The notes under the pieces: model-generated | What the model saw: the letters and a program-made list of their open reading frames with translations, nothing else | The model's database searches: none | What the model was told of the DNA's origin: nothing | Translations under genes and position numbers: made by a program | Assembly: GCA_020438395.1 (NCBI GenBank) | Contig: JAGQUR010000126.1 | Span: forward strand, 211 to 32,943 | DNA from: Solirubrobacterales bacterium | Lineage (GTDB): Bacteria > Actinomycetota > Thermoleophilia > Solirubrobacterales > 70-9 | DNA: 32,733 nt | Direction of reading: 5' to 3' | Shown here: positions 7,980 to 15,617 of the stretch, piece by piece | Numbering within the stretch: position 1 is the first letter of the stretch | Layout of the letters: each line of letters opens with the position of its first letter

Positions 7980-9321
7980 CCCCGACCCCGCTTCCGTTGG
8001 TGACCAACTCGGTCACCCTTTCCAGGCCGGCCGCCCGGGATCCCTTGACCAGTACCGCCAGGTCCGGGCCGAGCCTTTCCTCGAGCATTCGGGCCGCTTC
8101 CTCCGCGCTTCCCGCCTTCAGGTCCGGATCGTAGGAGCGGGCCAGGTCCCCGACTCCGATCACTTCGACCTCCAGCTCACGGGCAAAGGCCCCGATTTCC
8201 TCGTGGAAACGGACCTCGTCGGGACCGAGTTCCGCCATCAGGCCGAGCACCGCCAGTTTCCGGGGGCGGTCGATCTGGGCCAGGTATTCGAGGGCGGCGC
8301 GCATGGATACAGGGTTTGCGTTGTAACAGTCGTTGATGATGAGACCGCGGTCACCAAGGTCCAGATGCTCGTTCCGGAACCTCGAAAAGGCGATCCGGTC
8401 GGCCCTGGCCGCAAGTTCCGCCGGGGTGAAACCGGCCGCCACCCCCGCCGCGATCGCGGCGAGTGAATTGGTCAGGTTGTGGGGCTCTGCGAACGGGAAC
8501 TCGAATTCCCGGGCTCCCTGGAGGGTTTCGATCAGAGCCCGGGTGGCGCCGGCGGCGACCGAGAGTTCCAGGACCCGCACGTCTCCTTCGCCGCCGAAGC
8601 GGATCAGACCGGGCACGTCCTTCAGATGCGGGTCGAGGTATCCCGCCTCGAAGGGGACCACGACGATCCCTTCGGGCTTCATGTTGGTGATCAGTTCGGC
8701 CTTGGCGGCCGCGACGGCTTCGATCGAGCCGAGCAGCTCGACGTGCACCGGCCCTACGTTGGTGATCACTCCGATGTCCGGCTCGGCGATGACCGCCAGT
8801 TCGGCGATCTGGCCTTCCCCGCGCATCGCCATCTCGAGCACCAGGGTTTCGGTCCCCGCCGGAGCCTCGAGGATCGTCAGGGGCAGGCCGATCTCCGTGT
8901 TGAAGTTCTCCGCGGACGCGTGGACCGAACCTGGCAGGAGCGCCCGGGTTATGTCCTTGACCGAGGTCTTTCCGACCGATCCGGTGATCCCGATAACCGT
9001 GGCCCCGAGCTGACGCCGCCAGGCCCGGGCGAGCATCTGAAGGGAAAGGAGGGGATCCACTGCGGCGAATACGAAGGCGTCGGTCCCATCGAGGGCGGCC
9101 GCGCGTTCGGGAGTCACCACCACTCCCCAGGCCCCGGCCTCGATCGCCGATGAAGCGTGTGCGCCACCGTCACTCTGGCCTCCGGTGAGGCCGAAGAACA
9201 GCTCTCCGCCCTCCAGCTTGCGGGAATCGATCTCGGCCCGGACCGGAACCCCTCCTTCTCCCCGCGCGATCACGTCCGCCCCCATCGCGGCCGCCATCTG
9301 TTCCGTTGTCAACTCGATCAC
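7972..9321 (-). CDS. murF: UDP-N-acetylmuramoyl-tripeptide--D-alanyl-D-alanine ligase MurF
   Basis: MurF adds D-Ala-D-Ala to the UDP-MurNAc-tripeptide, completing the cytoplasmic precursor. The 449-residue protein has the MurF N-terminal motif DSRKLEGGELFFGLTG, the P-loop GITGSVGKTSVKD, the substrate block NFNTEIGLPLTIL and EMAMRGEGQI. NDCYNANPVSMRAALE lies in the C-terminal half. The SVGKTSVK and CYNANP blocks separate MurF from the other Mur ligases. It starts with GTG at 9321, overlapping the murE stop by four bases (GTGA). Confidence 0.96.
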   Translation of the reverse strand: MIELTTEQMAAAMGADVIARGEGGVPVRAEIDSRKLEGGELFFGLTGGQSDGGAHASSAIEAGAWGVVVTPERAAALDGTDAFVFAAVDPLLSLQMLARAWRRQLGATVIGITGSVGKTSVKDITRALLPGSVHASAENFNTEIGLPLTILEAPAGTETLVLEMAMRGEGQIAELAVIAEPDIGVITNVGPVHVELLGSIEAVAAAKAELITNMKPEGIVVVPFEAGYLDPHLKDVPGLIRFGGEGDVRVLELSVAAGATRALIETLQGAREFEFPFAEPHNLTNSLAAIAAGVAAGFTPAELAARADRIAFSRFRNEHLDLGDRGLIINDCYNANPVSMRAALEYLAQIDRPRKLAVLGLMAELGPDEVRFHEEIGAFARELEVEVIGVGDLARSYDPDLKAGSAEEAARMLEERLGPDLAVLVKGSRAAGLERVTELVTNGSGVGDG

Positions 9322-10778
9322 GCGGGCTTCCCGGTCAGCTCGCGCAGATGCCGGCGAGCCACGTCGCGATCGTCGAAGGGAATCTTCCTCCCGTTCTCGA
9401 ATTCCTGTCCCTGCTCGTGACCCTTTCCGGCGATCACCACGGTGTCGCCGGGACCGGCCTCGCGTATGGCCATGCCGATCGCGAGGTCCCGGTCCTGCTC
9501 GACCAGCACCGCGTCACCATCGTCCACCCCGGCGAGCACGTCCTCGATGATCGCTGCCGGATCCTCCGATCGGGGGTTGTCGGAGGTGATCACCACCAGA
9601 TCGGAAAGTTCGGCGCCGGCGCGACCCATGAGCGGCCGCTTGGCACGGTCCCTGTCTCCCCCCGCGCCGACGATCGAGATCACCCGGCCCTCGGTCAGCC
9701 CGCGAGCCGCCCGGAGAACGTTCTCGACCGAGTCCGGCGTATGGGCGTAGTCCACCAGCACCGCGAAGTCCTGGCCCTCGTCGATCGGTTCGAACCGGCC
9801 CGGCACCCGACCGGCCTCGGCAAGACCGGCGATCGCTTCGTCCGGATCAACGCCCAGGGATATAGATCCCGCCAGCGCCGCAAGCGCGTTTGCCACGTTG
9901 AAGCTTCCGGGCAGCCCGGTCCTCACCGGAAGGTCGCCGTGCTCGGATTGGACGAGAAAGGAGGCTCCTCCGGCATCGAAGCCGACATCGACCGCCGAAT
10001 AGTCCGCGGCCGAACCGGTAGCCGAGTAGGTGATGCAGTCGAACTCGCTCGCCAGCCGGCGTCCGTATTCGTCGTCGACGTTGACCACGGAGGCACCGGG
10101 GCCTGCCGCGAAGAGCAGCCTCTTGGCCTGGAAGTAGTCCTCCATGTCCGTGTGGAAATCGAGGTGGTCCTGGGTCAGGTTGGTGAAAACCGCCAGATCG
10201 AAATCGATCGCGTCTGCCCTGTGCATGACCATCGCGTGCGAGGAGACCTCCATCACGCAGGCTTCATCCCCGGCGTCGAGCATCCGCCGGAAGGCGGCCT
10301 GCAGGTCGATCGCTTCCGGAGTGGTCCGGACCACTTCCTCCTCGACCCCGCCGATCACCTGCTTCACGGTTCCCATCAGGCCGCTCGGCACGCCCGCGGA
10401 CTCGAGAATGTCCCGCAGGAGGAAGGCGGTGGTCGTCTTGCCGTTGGTGCCGGTGATTCCGGCCATTTTCATGTCCCGGGTGGGTTCCCCGTTGAAGGTG
10501 GCGGCAAGGGGAGCCATTGCCGCGCGGGAATCCGCGACGATCAATTGCGGCACTGGCAGGTCGAGCGGGCGCTCGCAGACGAGCGCCGCCGCCCCGGCCT
10601 CCACCGCCGCGGGCGCGAACTCGTGGCCGTCGCTCTTCTCTCCCCTGACGCAGAAGAAAAGCGCTCCCGGAGCCACTTTCCGGTTGTCGAAGGCAAGCGA
10701 GGCTATGTCGGTTCCCGGGTCGCCGACTAGTTCGGACGAGGCTAGATCCCGGGCAAGTTGGTCCAGCCGCATGGCCAT
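9318..10778 (-). CDS. murE: UDP-MurNAc-L-Ala-D-Glu--meso-DAP ligase MurE
   Basis: MurE adds the third stem-peptide residue. From the ATG at 10778 the protein has 486 residues, with FDNRKVAPGALFFCVRG in domain 1, the P-loop ITGTNGKTTT at about 108-117, NLTQDHLDFH, and the carbamyl-lysine block YFQAKRLLF. The specificity motif reads SDNPRSEDP, with DNPR at about 400-403. In this family DNPR indicates meso-diaminopimelate as the added residue, so the peptidoglycan should be of the DAP type. Frame sequence upstream of 10778 looks non-coding. ATG codons at 10778 and 10772 are both possible, and a TAGAAT box seven bases before 10772 would suit a leaderless start there. Confidence 0.95.
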   Translation of the reverse strand: MAMRLDQLARDLASSELVGDPGTDIASLAFDNRKVAPGALFFCVRGEKSDGHEFAPAAVEAGAAALVCERPLDLPVPQLIVADSRAAMAPLAATFNGEPTRDMKMAGITGTNGKTTTAFLLRDILESAGVPSGLMGTVKQVIGGVEEEVVRTTPEAIDLQAAFRRMLDAGDEACVMEVSSHAMVMHRADAIDFDLAVFTNLTQDHLDFHTDMEDYFQAKRLLFAAGPGASVVNVDDEYGRRLASEFDCITYSATGSAADYSAVDVGFDAGGASFLVQSEHGDLPVRTGLPGSFNVANALAALAGSISLGVDPDEAIAGLAEAGRVPGRFEPIDEGQDFAVLVDYAHTPDSVENVLRAARGLTEGRVISIVGAGGDRDRAKRPLMGRAGAELSDLVVITSDNPRSEDPAAIIEDVLAGVDDGDAVLVEQDRDLAIGMAIREAGPGDTVVIAGKGHEQGQEFENGRKIPFDDRDVARRHLRELTGKPA

Positions 10779-10779
10779 G

Positions 10780-10794
10780 ATTCTAGAACTAGAA
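10780..10794. repeat. 14-bp palindrome directly upstream of murE
   Basis: Positions 10781-10794 form the inverted repeat TTCTAG-AA-CTAGAA, ending two bases before the murE ATG at 10778. It is very AT-rich for this genome. On the minus strand it contains TAGAAT (10780-10785), a fair -10 hexamer. It could be an operator or part of a leaderless promoter. The 114-base ftsI-murE gap is one of the few real gaps inside the dcw cluster. Confidence 0.45.
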
Positions 10795-10816
10795 GTCTGG
10801 CGGGGTCCGACCCGCC
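10792..10816 (+). repeat. Copy of a dispersed GGGTCCGACC repeat
   Basis: The plus strand at 10792-10812 matches 22489-22509 at 19 of 21 bases (consensus SAAGTCKGGCGGGGTCCGACC). Here the core is also a hairpin, with GGCGGG (10799-10804) and CCCGCC (10811-10816) around a six-base loop. Both copies lie between genes. It resembles a REP-type intergenic element, but only this window could be examined. Confidence 0.4.
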
Positions 10817-10892
10817 CGACCAGCGAACTCCGTCCCTTCCTCTCGCATTCACCGACAGAAGGAAAGGACTCGGGCAAAGGTAGCCCCAGCTC

Positions 10893-12551
10893 TCACTGAT
10901 CGGTCGGAACGCCGAGGTAGGGAAGCGTGAAGGCGGCCAGCTCTCCGAATCCGGGGGCTGCGACCTCGCCACCCGTGTGGGCGCCCTCGGGCTCGTTGAC
11001 CATGATCGAGACGACGATGGCCGGATCGTCGGCCGGAGCGATGCCGACGAAGGACGCCACGTAACGGGTGTCCGAGTAGCCGTTCTTCGTCGCGACCTGG
11101 GCGGTACCCGTCTTTCCGGCGAGGCTGTATCCCGGTACCGAAACCTCGGAGGCGGTACCACCGGGGGCAAGCACGCCCTTGAGCATGTCCCTGACCTCGT
11201 CGGCGACTTCCGGCTTGATGATCCGGCGGCCCTTCGGTTCGGGAACCGGCTGTTCGTCGACCTTTTCGATCAGCCTGGGCGTTCTGAGGATTCCCCCGTT
11301 GGCCAGAGCGCCGTAGGCCTGGACCATCTGGATCGGGGTGACCGCGAGCCCCTGGCCGATCGGCACGTTGCCGATCGTCGAACCGGACCAGTCGCTGTAG
11401 GGAAGGACGATCCCCTGTTCCTCGCCCGGATAGTCGATTCCGGTCGGCTGCCCGAAGCCGAAGTTGTCGATCCACTGGCTGAACTTGCGGCCGCCCATCT
11501 CGAGTCCGATGGTCACCGCTCCGACGTTCGATGACTGGGCCAGGATGTCGCCTACGTCAAGAGTGACGGTCCCCCGCGCGTGGCCTTCCTCGATGACACG
11601 GTCGTAGATCTGAATCGACGGGGCGAGGGTGAAGGTGCTCGTGGGAGTCACCGTGCCCGCCTCCAGCGCCGAGGCCACGGTGATCGCCTTGAAGGTCGAT
11701 CCGGGCTCGTAGGTGTAGGAGGTGCCGACGTTCAGAAGGTCCTTCGGGTCGGCTTCACCGAGATCGTCGAGATTGACCGGCGGCCAGTTGGCCATGGCGA
11801 GAACGTCGGAGGTCCTCGCGTCCATCACGATCGCCGAGGCATTGACCGGATTGCTGTTGGCACCGATCTCGGCGAGAATCTTTTCGGCTTCGGCCTGGAT
11901 GGTCGCGTCCAGGGTCAGCTGAACGGACTTGCCGTCCTCCGCGTCCCGGACGTTGTCAAGCCGGATCGGGTCTCCCAGGGCGTCCTTGACCAGCCGCCTT
12001 TCGCCGTTGACCCCCTTGAGCACACCGTTCTTGCCTGCCTCGATCCCGGTCAGCCCTTCCCCTTCGTCGCTGACCGCACCGATCACCTGGGAGGCGATGT
12101 CACCCTGTGGCCTGACCCTGAGGGTGTCCGGAACCTGGCCGATTCCCTCGAGACCCAGCTTCTCCACCGCTCCCGCCTTCTTGAGATCCACCTTTCGCTG
12201 GACATAGGAGAAGCCACCGGGCTGGGTGATCGCGTCGAGCACGTCGCCCGGATCGGATTCCAGTGCCTTGGCTACCCGCCTGGCTTCCTGCGGGGGATTC
12301 TTGATCTGGTACGGGGTCGCGTAGATCGTCGCGCCCGGCTCGGATCCGGCCAGCGGCTGTCCGTTGCGGTCCAGAATCGAGCCCCTCAGTCCCGGGACTT
12401 CGATGATGTCCTGTTGCTGGCCCCTGGCCTGGGAAGCCAGCGAGGAGCCCTGGACCACCTGAAGCAGAAAAGCCCGGGCGAAGAGCCCGAGCAGGAGAAG
12501 CAGGCTTACGGCGAAGAGGATGCCGGTTCGCCGTTCGAGCCGGATCCTCAT
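10893..12551 (-). CDS. ftsI: Class B penicillin-binding protein FtsI (PBP3-like transpeptidase)
   Basis: This is the divisome D,D-transpeptidase that cross-links septal peptidoglycan, acting with FtsW outside the membrane. The 552-residue protein has one N-terminal membrane anchor (about 10-32) and a pedestal with the conserved RGSILDRNGQPLA (56-68). The transpeptidase domain carries all three catalytic motifs: STFK with nucleophile Ser285, SSN at 340-342 and KTGT at 480-483. No PASTA repeats follow KTGT, so it is a plain FtsI/PbpB type. The ATG at 12551 overlaps the ftsL stop by one base (TGATG). A 114-base gap separates it from murE. Confidence 0.96.
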   Translation of the reverse strand: MRIRLERRTGILFAVSLLLLLGLFARAFLLQVVQGSSLASQARGQQQDIIEVPGLRGSILDRNGQPLAGSEPGATIYATPYQIKNPPQEARRVAKALESDPGDVLDAITQPGGFSYVQRKVDLKKAGAVEKLGLEGIGQVPDTLRVRPQGDIASQVIGAVSDEGEGLTGIEAGKNGVLKGVNGERRLVKDALGDPIRLDNVRDAEDGKSVQLTLDATIQAEAEKILAEIGANSNPVNASAIVMDARTSDVLAMANWPPVNLDDLGEADPKDLLNVGTSYTYEPGSTFKAITVASALEAGTVTPTSTFTLAPSIQIYDRVIEEGHARGTVTLDVGDILAQSSNVGAVTIGLEMGGRKFSQWIDNFGFGQPTGIDYPGEEQGIVLPYSDWSGSTIGNVPIGQGLAVTPIQMVQAYGALANGGILRTPRLIEKVDEQPVPEPKGRRIIKPEVADEVRDMLKGVLAPGGTASEVSVPGYSLAGKTGTAQVATKNGYSDTRYVASFVGIAPADDPAIVVSIMVNEPEGAHTGGEVAAPGFGELAAFTLPYLGVPTDQ

Positions 12552-13036
12552 CAGCCCCCGGCCGCCAATCGCTCGGCGGCCGCCTCATAGTCGGACGGCT
12601 GGAAAGACCGGTAGTGGATCGCGTCCGGCTCCGGCAGGAACATGCCTTCGGCCTCGGCCTGCGCCTGTACGCGCGGCATCGCCAGGGCGGCGGTCTGTGA
12701 GGACCTGAGGATGGCGTTCTGTCGTTCGATCGACTCGATCTGGGTCTCGAGCTTGCTGGCCATCGCTCCGTAGCTGACGGTGACGACGTTGATCGCGACG
12801 ATCGCCAGCAGCAGCGCCCCGATCACGAAGATCCAGCGTCGACCGGCGGCCGCGGTGCGGACCAGGCCCGACTCGGGAAAGTGGGTTACAGCCCTGGCGC
12901 TCTTGCCGACCAGCCGCAGACCGGAATGCGAGCGGGTGCCCGGACGCCGCCTGGTCGCGGGACGGCGACGGGGAATGGTTCTCCGGGCGGGAACCCGGGC
13001 CGGGAGGACCGGAACGGTGCGAGCCGGAGCACCCAT
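12551..13036 (-). CDS. ftsL: FtsL-like septum protein
   Basis: The 161-residue protein lies between rsmH and ftsI, where ftsL is expected. It has a long, very basic cytoplasmic tail (1-68, rich in Arg and Pro), one membrane helix (about 69-89, WIFVIGALLLAIVAINVVTV) and a short coiled-coil-like stretch (about 92-118, SKLETQIESIERQNAILRSS). The short extracellular end has GMFLPEPDAIHY. FtsL sequences are poorly conserved, so the name rests on topology, size and position. The long arginine-rich tail resembles that of actinobacterial FtsL proteins. The start and stop each overlap a neighbour by one base. Confidence 0.8.
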   Translation of the reverse strand: MGAPARTVPVLPARVPARRTIPRRRPATRRRPGTRSHSGLRLVGKSARAVTHFPESGLVRTAAAGRRWIFVIGALLLAIVAINVVTVSYGAMASKLETQIESIERQNAILRSSQTAALAMPRVQAQAEAEGMFLPEPDAIHYRSFQPSDYEAAAERLAAGG

Positions 13037-14079
13037 CAGCGGGTCCCCTCACTCTCGACCGGTCGCTCGCTCAGCTTCAGGGCACCCCGCAGACGGGCCG
13101 AGCGGGCCCTCGGGTTGGCGGAAACCTCGTCCTCGTCCGCGGAGATCGGACGTCGGGTCAGGACCTCGGCCTCGGGCTCGTGTCCGCAGACGCAGACCGG
13201 GAGCTCCGGAGGGCAGACGCAACCGGTCGCCAGGTCATTGAAGAACCTCTTGATCCGGCGGTCCTCCAGGGAATGAAAGGAGATAACGGCCATCCGCCCA
13301 CCCACCGCGAGGGTGTCCCAGGCGATCGGCAGGGCGGCGTCAACCGCTTCGAGCTCACCGTTGACGGCAATTCTCAGGGCCTGGAAACTGCGTCTCGCCG
13401 GATGCCCGGAGCCGAAGCGGGCGGCGGCCGGCATCCCGGCCTTGATCGCCTCGACCAGATCCGAAGTCGTCTCGAGCGGGCGACGGGCGACGATCTGGCG
13501 GCTGATGCCCCCGGCGTAGCGCTCCTCGCCCAGCTCGCGGAGCATGTGGCTGAGCTGCTGCTCGGACCAGGTGTTGAGGATCTCTTCCGCGGTAAGGCTC
13601 TGGCGCGGGTCCATCCGCATGTCCAGGGGCGCGTCATGTGAATAGGAGAAGCCGCGTTCGGCGGCGTCCACCTGAAGTGAAGACATCCCGAGATCCATGT
13701 ACAGCGCCGAGGCCCGAAAACCTTCATTTTGCAGGGATTTGAGCGCCAGGCTGAACTCGGTCGCGATGAAGCGGGTCCGGCACGGAGCTTCCGCCTCGAA
13801 CTCGCGGAACCGGGCCTGGGCGACCGGATCGCGGTCGATCGCGACCAGGGTCCCTTCCGGGCCGATACGTTCGGCGACCATCCGGGCGTGCCCCCCGGCG
13901 CCGAAGGTGCAGTCGATCACCGTCTCCCCCGGCTGGGGACCGATCAGCTCGACCAGTTCGGTCGCGAGGACGGGCAGATGCCCGCGCGGACCCTGGTCGG
14001 GACGATCGGGGATTCCGTGGCCGGGACGAGAGTCGCTCACCTTGGCTCCTGTCGGGGCGAGCCGCGCGGCGGCGGTCAC
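13036..14079 (-). CDS. rsmH: 16S rRNA (cytosine1402-N4)-methyltransferase RsmH
   Basis: RsmH (MraW) methylates N4 of C1402 in 16S rRNA at the ribosomal P site, using S-adenosylmethionine. The 347-residue product has HLPVLATELVELI, the SAM-binding loop DCTFGAGGHARM, YMDLGMSSLQVDAAERGFSY, DMRMDP, FQALRIAVNGEL and SFHSLEDRRIK. All are conserved in the family. Two GTG starts are possible. The one at 14079 overlaps the mraZ stop (GTGA) and follows AGGGGG. The one at 14040 has AGGAG five bases upstream and would remove 13 poorly conserved residues. A cysteine-rich segment CVCPPELPVCVCG near the C-terminus is typical of RsmH. Confidence 0.95.
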   Translation of the reverse strand: MTAAARLAPTGAKVSDSRPGHGIPDRPDQGPRGHLPVLATELVELIGPQPGETVIDCTFGAGGHARMVAERIGPEGTLVAIDRDPVAQARFREFEAEAPCRTRFIATEFSLALKSLQNEGFRASALYMDLGMSSLQVDAAERGFSYSHDAPLDMRMDPRQSLTAEEILNTWSEQQLSHMLRELGEERYAGGISRQIVARRPLETTSDLVEAIKAGMPAAARFGSGHPARRSFQALRIAVNGELEAVDAALPIAWDTLAVGGRMAVISFHSLEDRRIKRFFNDLATGCVCPPELPVCVCGHEPEAEVLTRRPISADEDEVSANPRARSARLRGALKLSERPVESEGTR

Positions 14080-14513
14080 TCCGAGCCCCCTGAGAGGTTT
14101 TCGGCCACGTCGGCGAACTGCCCGAGCAGGTCTTCGTTGAGCTTGGCCCAGGCTTCGGCATTCCAGATCTCGATGTAGTCGCCGGCCCCGACCACGGCGC
14201 AGGCGCCGTCGATCCCGGTCAGTTTCTTGAGGTCATCGGGAATGCGAATTCGCCCGGCAGCGTCCAGTTCGCCTTCGTCGGCGCTGGCGTTGAGCATGCG
14301 GCGGAGGTTGCGGGCATCGGCGCCGAACGGGCTGTGCGGCGCCACATAGCGCTCCTCCATCGCATCGAAGTCTTTGGTCGCATAGAGCCAGAGGCAGGCA
14401 TCCGGTCCCTTGGCGAGAACGTAACCGTCGTCGAGCGCGGCACGGAATTTGCGAGGCACCGTGAGGCGATCCTTGGAATCGAGGCTGTGTTCGTGCTGGC
14501 CCCTGAACGCCAC
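14076..14513 (-). CDS. mraZ: Transcriptional regulator MraZ
   Basis: MraZ is a ring-forming DNA-binding protein that regulates the dcw operon from its own promoter. The 145-residue product has two SpoVT-AbrB-like repeats. The first is around residues 5-50 (HEHSLDSKDRLTVPRKFRAAL) and the second around 80-125 (GELDAAGRIRIPDDLKKLTGI). Each carries the DxxGR/DxKDR-type loop used in DNA contact. The start is GTG at 14513, preceded by AAAGGACGAGGAGCG. It is the first gene of the cluster, and AAGTGGG repeats in its promoter are its likely binding sites. Confidence 0.96.
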   Translation of the reverse strand: MAFRGQHEHSLDSKDRLTVPRKFRAALDDGYVLAKGPDACLWLYATKDFDAMEERYVAPHSPFGADARNLRRMLNASADEGELDAAGRIRIPDDLKKLTGIDGACAVVGAGDYIEIWNAEAWAKLNEDLLGQFADVAENLSGGSE

Positions 14514-14562
14514 CGCTCCTCGTCCTTTCTTTGACTCGCCGCTGGTTGACCGGGAAAGAGTC

Positions 14563-14606
14563 GGGCCGGGGTGGTGAGAGCGGGAGGAGCTCCATCACCC
14601 CGGCCC
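14563..14606 (-). other. GC-rich hairpin in the mraZ leader
   Basis: GGGCCGGGGTG (14563-14573) is the perfect complement of CACCCCGGCCC (14596-14606), giving an 11-bp stem with a 22-base loop. It would form in the mraZ leader RNA, 50-93 bases before the start codon. No T-tract follows, so it is not a standard terminator. It may affect RNA stability or act as an attenuator. Confidence 0.5.
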
Positions 14607-14626
14607 TTGGCTTCAACTCGATTGGC

Positions 14627-14655
14627 AACATAACCCACTTCGCCCCACTTTGCAA
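14627..14655 (-). promoter_or_regulatory. mraZ / dcw operon promoter
   Basis: On the minus strand TTGCAA (14650-14655) and TATGTT (14627-14632) are separated by exactly 17 bases, a good sigma-A layout. The predicted start is near 14620, leaving a leader of about 107 bases. The AAGTGGG boxes fill the spacer and the region just upstream, so bound MraZ would compete with RNA polymerase. Confidence 0.65.
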
Positions 14656-14670
14656 CACAACCACCCACTT
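14631..14670 (-). promoter_or_regulatory. MraZ operator: four 10-bp units, three with AAGTGGG
   Basis: Read on the minus strand, four consecutive 10-base units are AAGTGGGTGG, TTGTGTTGCA, AAGTGGGGCG and AAGTGGGTTA. Units 1, 3 and 4 share AAGTGGG and unit 2 is degenerate. MraZ in other bacteria binds TGGG or AAAGTG-type repeats at about 10-bp spacing upstream of mraZ. The position over the mraZ promoter fits negative autoregulation. Confidence 0.75.
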
Positions 14671-14693
14671 TCTTCCAAAACCTGCAATGCCGG

Positions 14694-14720
14694 TTGCACC
14701 GGCCGGGCATCGAATAATCT
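14694..14720 (+). promoter_or_regulatory. Leaderless-type promoter for the plus-strand gene pair
   Basis: TAATCT (14715-14720) ends six bases before the ATG at 14727, the spacing expected when transcription starts on the start codon. TTGCAC (14694-14699) is a possible -35, though the 15-base spacer is short. No ribosome binding site precedes the ATG, which supports a leaderless mRNA. Confidence 0.45.
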
Positions 14721-14726
14721 GCCGCC

Positions 14727-15617
14727 ATGGGAGAAATCACGGATGCGAATCAGCTGCGTGGCGCCAAGTTCAAGGAGCTGCTGGGCAAACCGAAGACGTG
14801 GATCATCCTCCTCGTCTGCAGCCTGATCGCCGCCGCCGGAGGGATGATCATCGGCCCCGCCGTCGCGGGCGGCGCATTCGTCCTCGCGCTGCTGATCGGA
14901 CTGGTGATCACCCTGGTGATCGCCGACCGACGGGCCGCGAAGGCCTTCTACGAGGCCTACGCCGAGGCCCGGGGCCTCACCTACCATTCGGGGGGCGGCC
15001 TGGGTGGCTCCACCCCGCTGCTGCGCAAGGGTGACAAGAGCCGGGTTGACGAACAGTTCAACGGAATGCTCGCCGACGGAATCGAGGGAACCCTCGCGCT
15101 CTACACCTACACGGTCACCAGCACCGACTCGGACGGAAATGACACCTCCACCGACTATCCGTTCACCGTGATCATGGTCAACCTGCCGGGAACGGTCGAG
15201 CACATGACCGACCTGCGGGTCCAGAAGAAGTTCGGCCTCAAGATGTTCGAGAAGCTCGAAGACGCCTTCCGCCGGGACTTCGGCCGGGTCACCCTGGAAA
15301 GTGAAGCGCTGAGGGACCGCTACGAGATATTCGTGCGCAAGGAGCAGGATCCGATCTGGGTCCGCCGCCTCTTCTCCCCGAGTTTCATCGTCTGGCTGAC
15401 CGACGTCCCACCGAAGAAGTTCGCCTTCGAGCTGGAGAGAGGCTGGCTTTGCGCCTATGTACCGAAGCATCGTGACAGCACCGAAGGCCTCGACGAGATG
15501 GTGAAACTCGGAACCACGGTGGCCGGGCGGCTCAAGGAAGAGGTCGACCAGAGCTCACCGGCAGAGCTTCATTCCGACTCACCTGAAATCCGGATCGAAA
15601 CGAAGGAAGAAAATTGA
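14727..15617 (+). CDS. DUF3137-like membrane protein (first of tandem pair)
   Basis: The product is 296 residues and of unknown function. A short N-terminal cytoplasmic stretch is followed by two membrane helices (about 24-41 and 46-66), then a soluble domain of about 220 residues. Conserved blocks shared with the next gene include TPLLRKGDK, ALYTYT, HMTDLRV, RVTLESEALRDRYEIFV and LFSPSFIVWL. The pattern VTLES-F-V followed by a hydrophobic S-P-x-F block resembles the DUF3137 family, but I cannot confirm it by search. It is divergent from mraZ and has no ribosome binding site, so it is probably leaderless. Its stop overlaps the TTG start of the next gene. Confidence 0.8.
   Translation: MGEITDANQLRGAKFKELLGKPKTWIILLVCSLIAAAGGMIIGPAVAGGAFVLALLIGLVITLVIADRRAAKAFYEAYAEARGLTYHSGGGLGGSTPLLRKGDKSRVDEQFNGMLADGIEGTLALYTYTVTSTDSDGNDTSTDYPFTVIMVNLPGTVEHMTDLRVQKKFGLKMFEKLEDAFRRDFGRVTLESEALRDRYEIFVRKEQDPIWVRRLFSPSFIVWLTDVPPKKFAFELERGWLCAYVPKHRDSTEGLDEMVKLGTTVAGRLKEEVDQSSPAELHSDSPEIRIETKEEN

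Noticed and set aside
9306..10730. Plus-strand frame of 474 residues opposite murE
   Set aside because: The minus strand carries all MurE motifs over the same stretch, and the antisense product has no family features.
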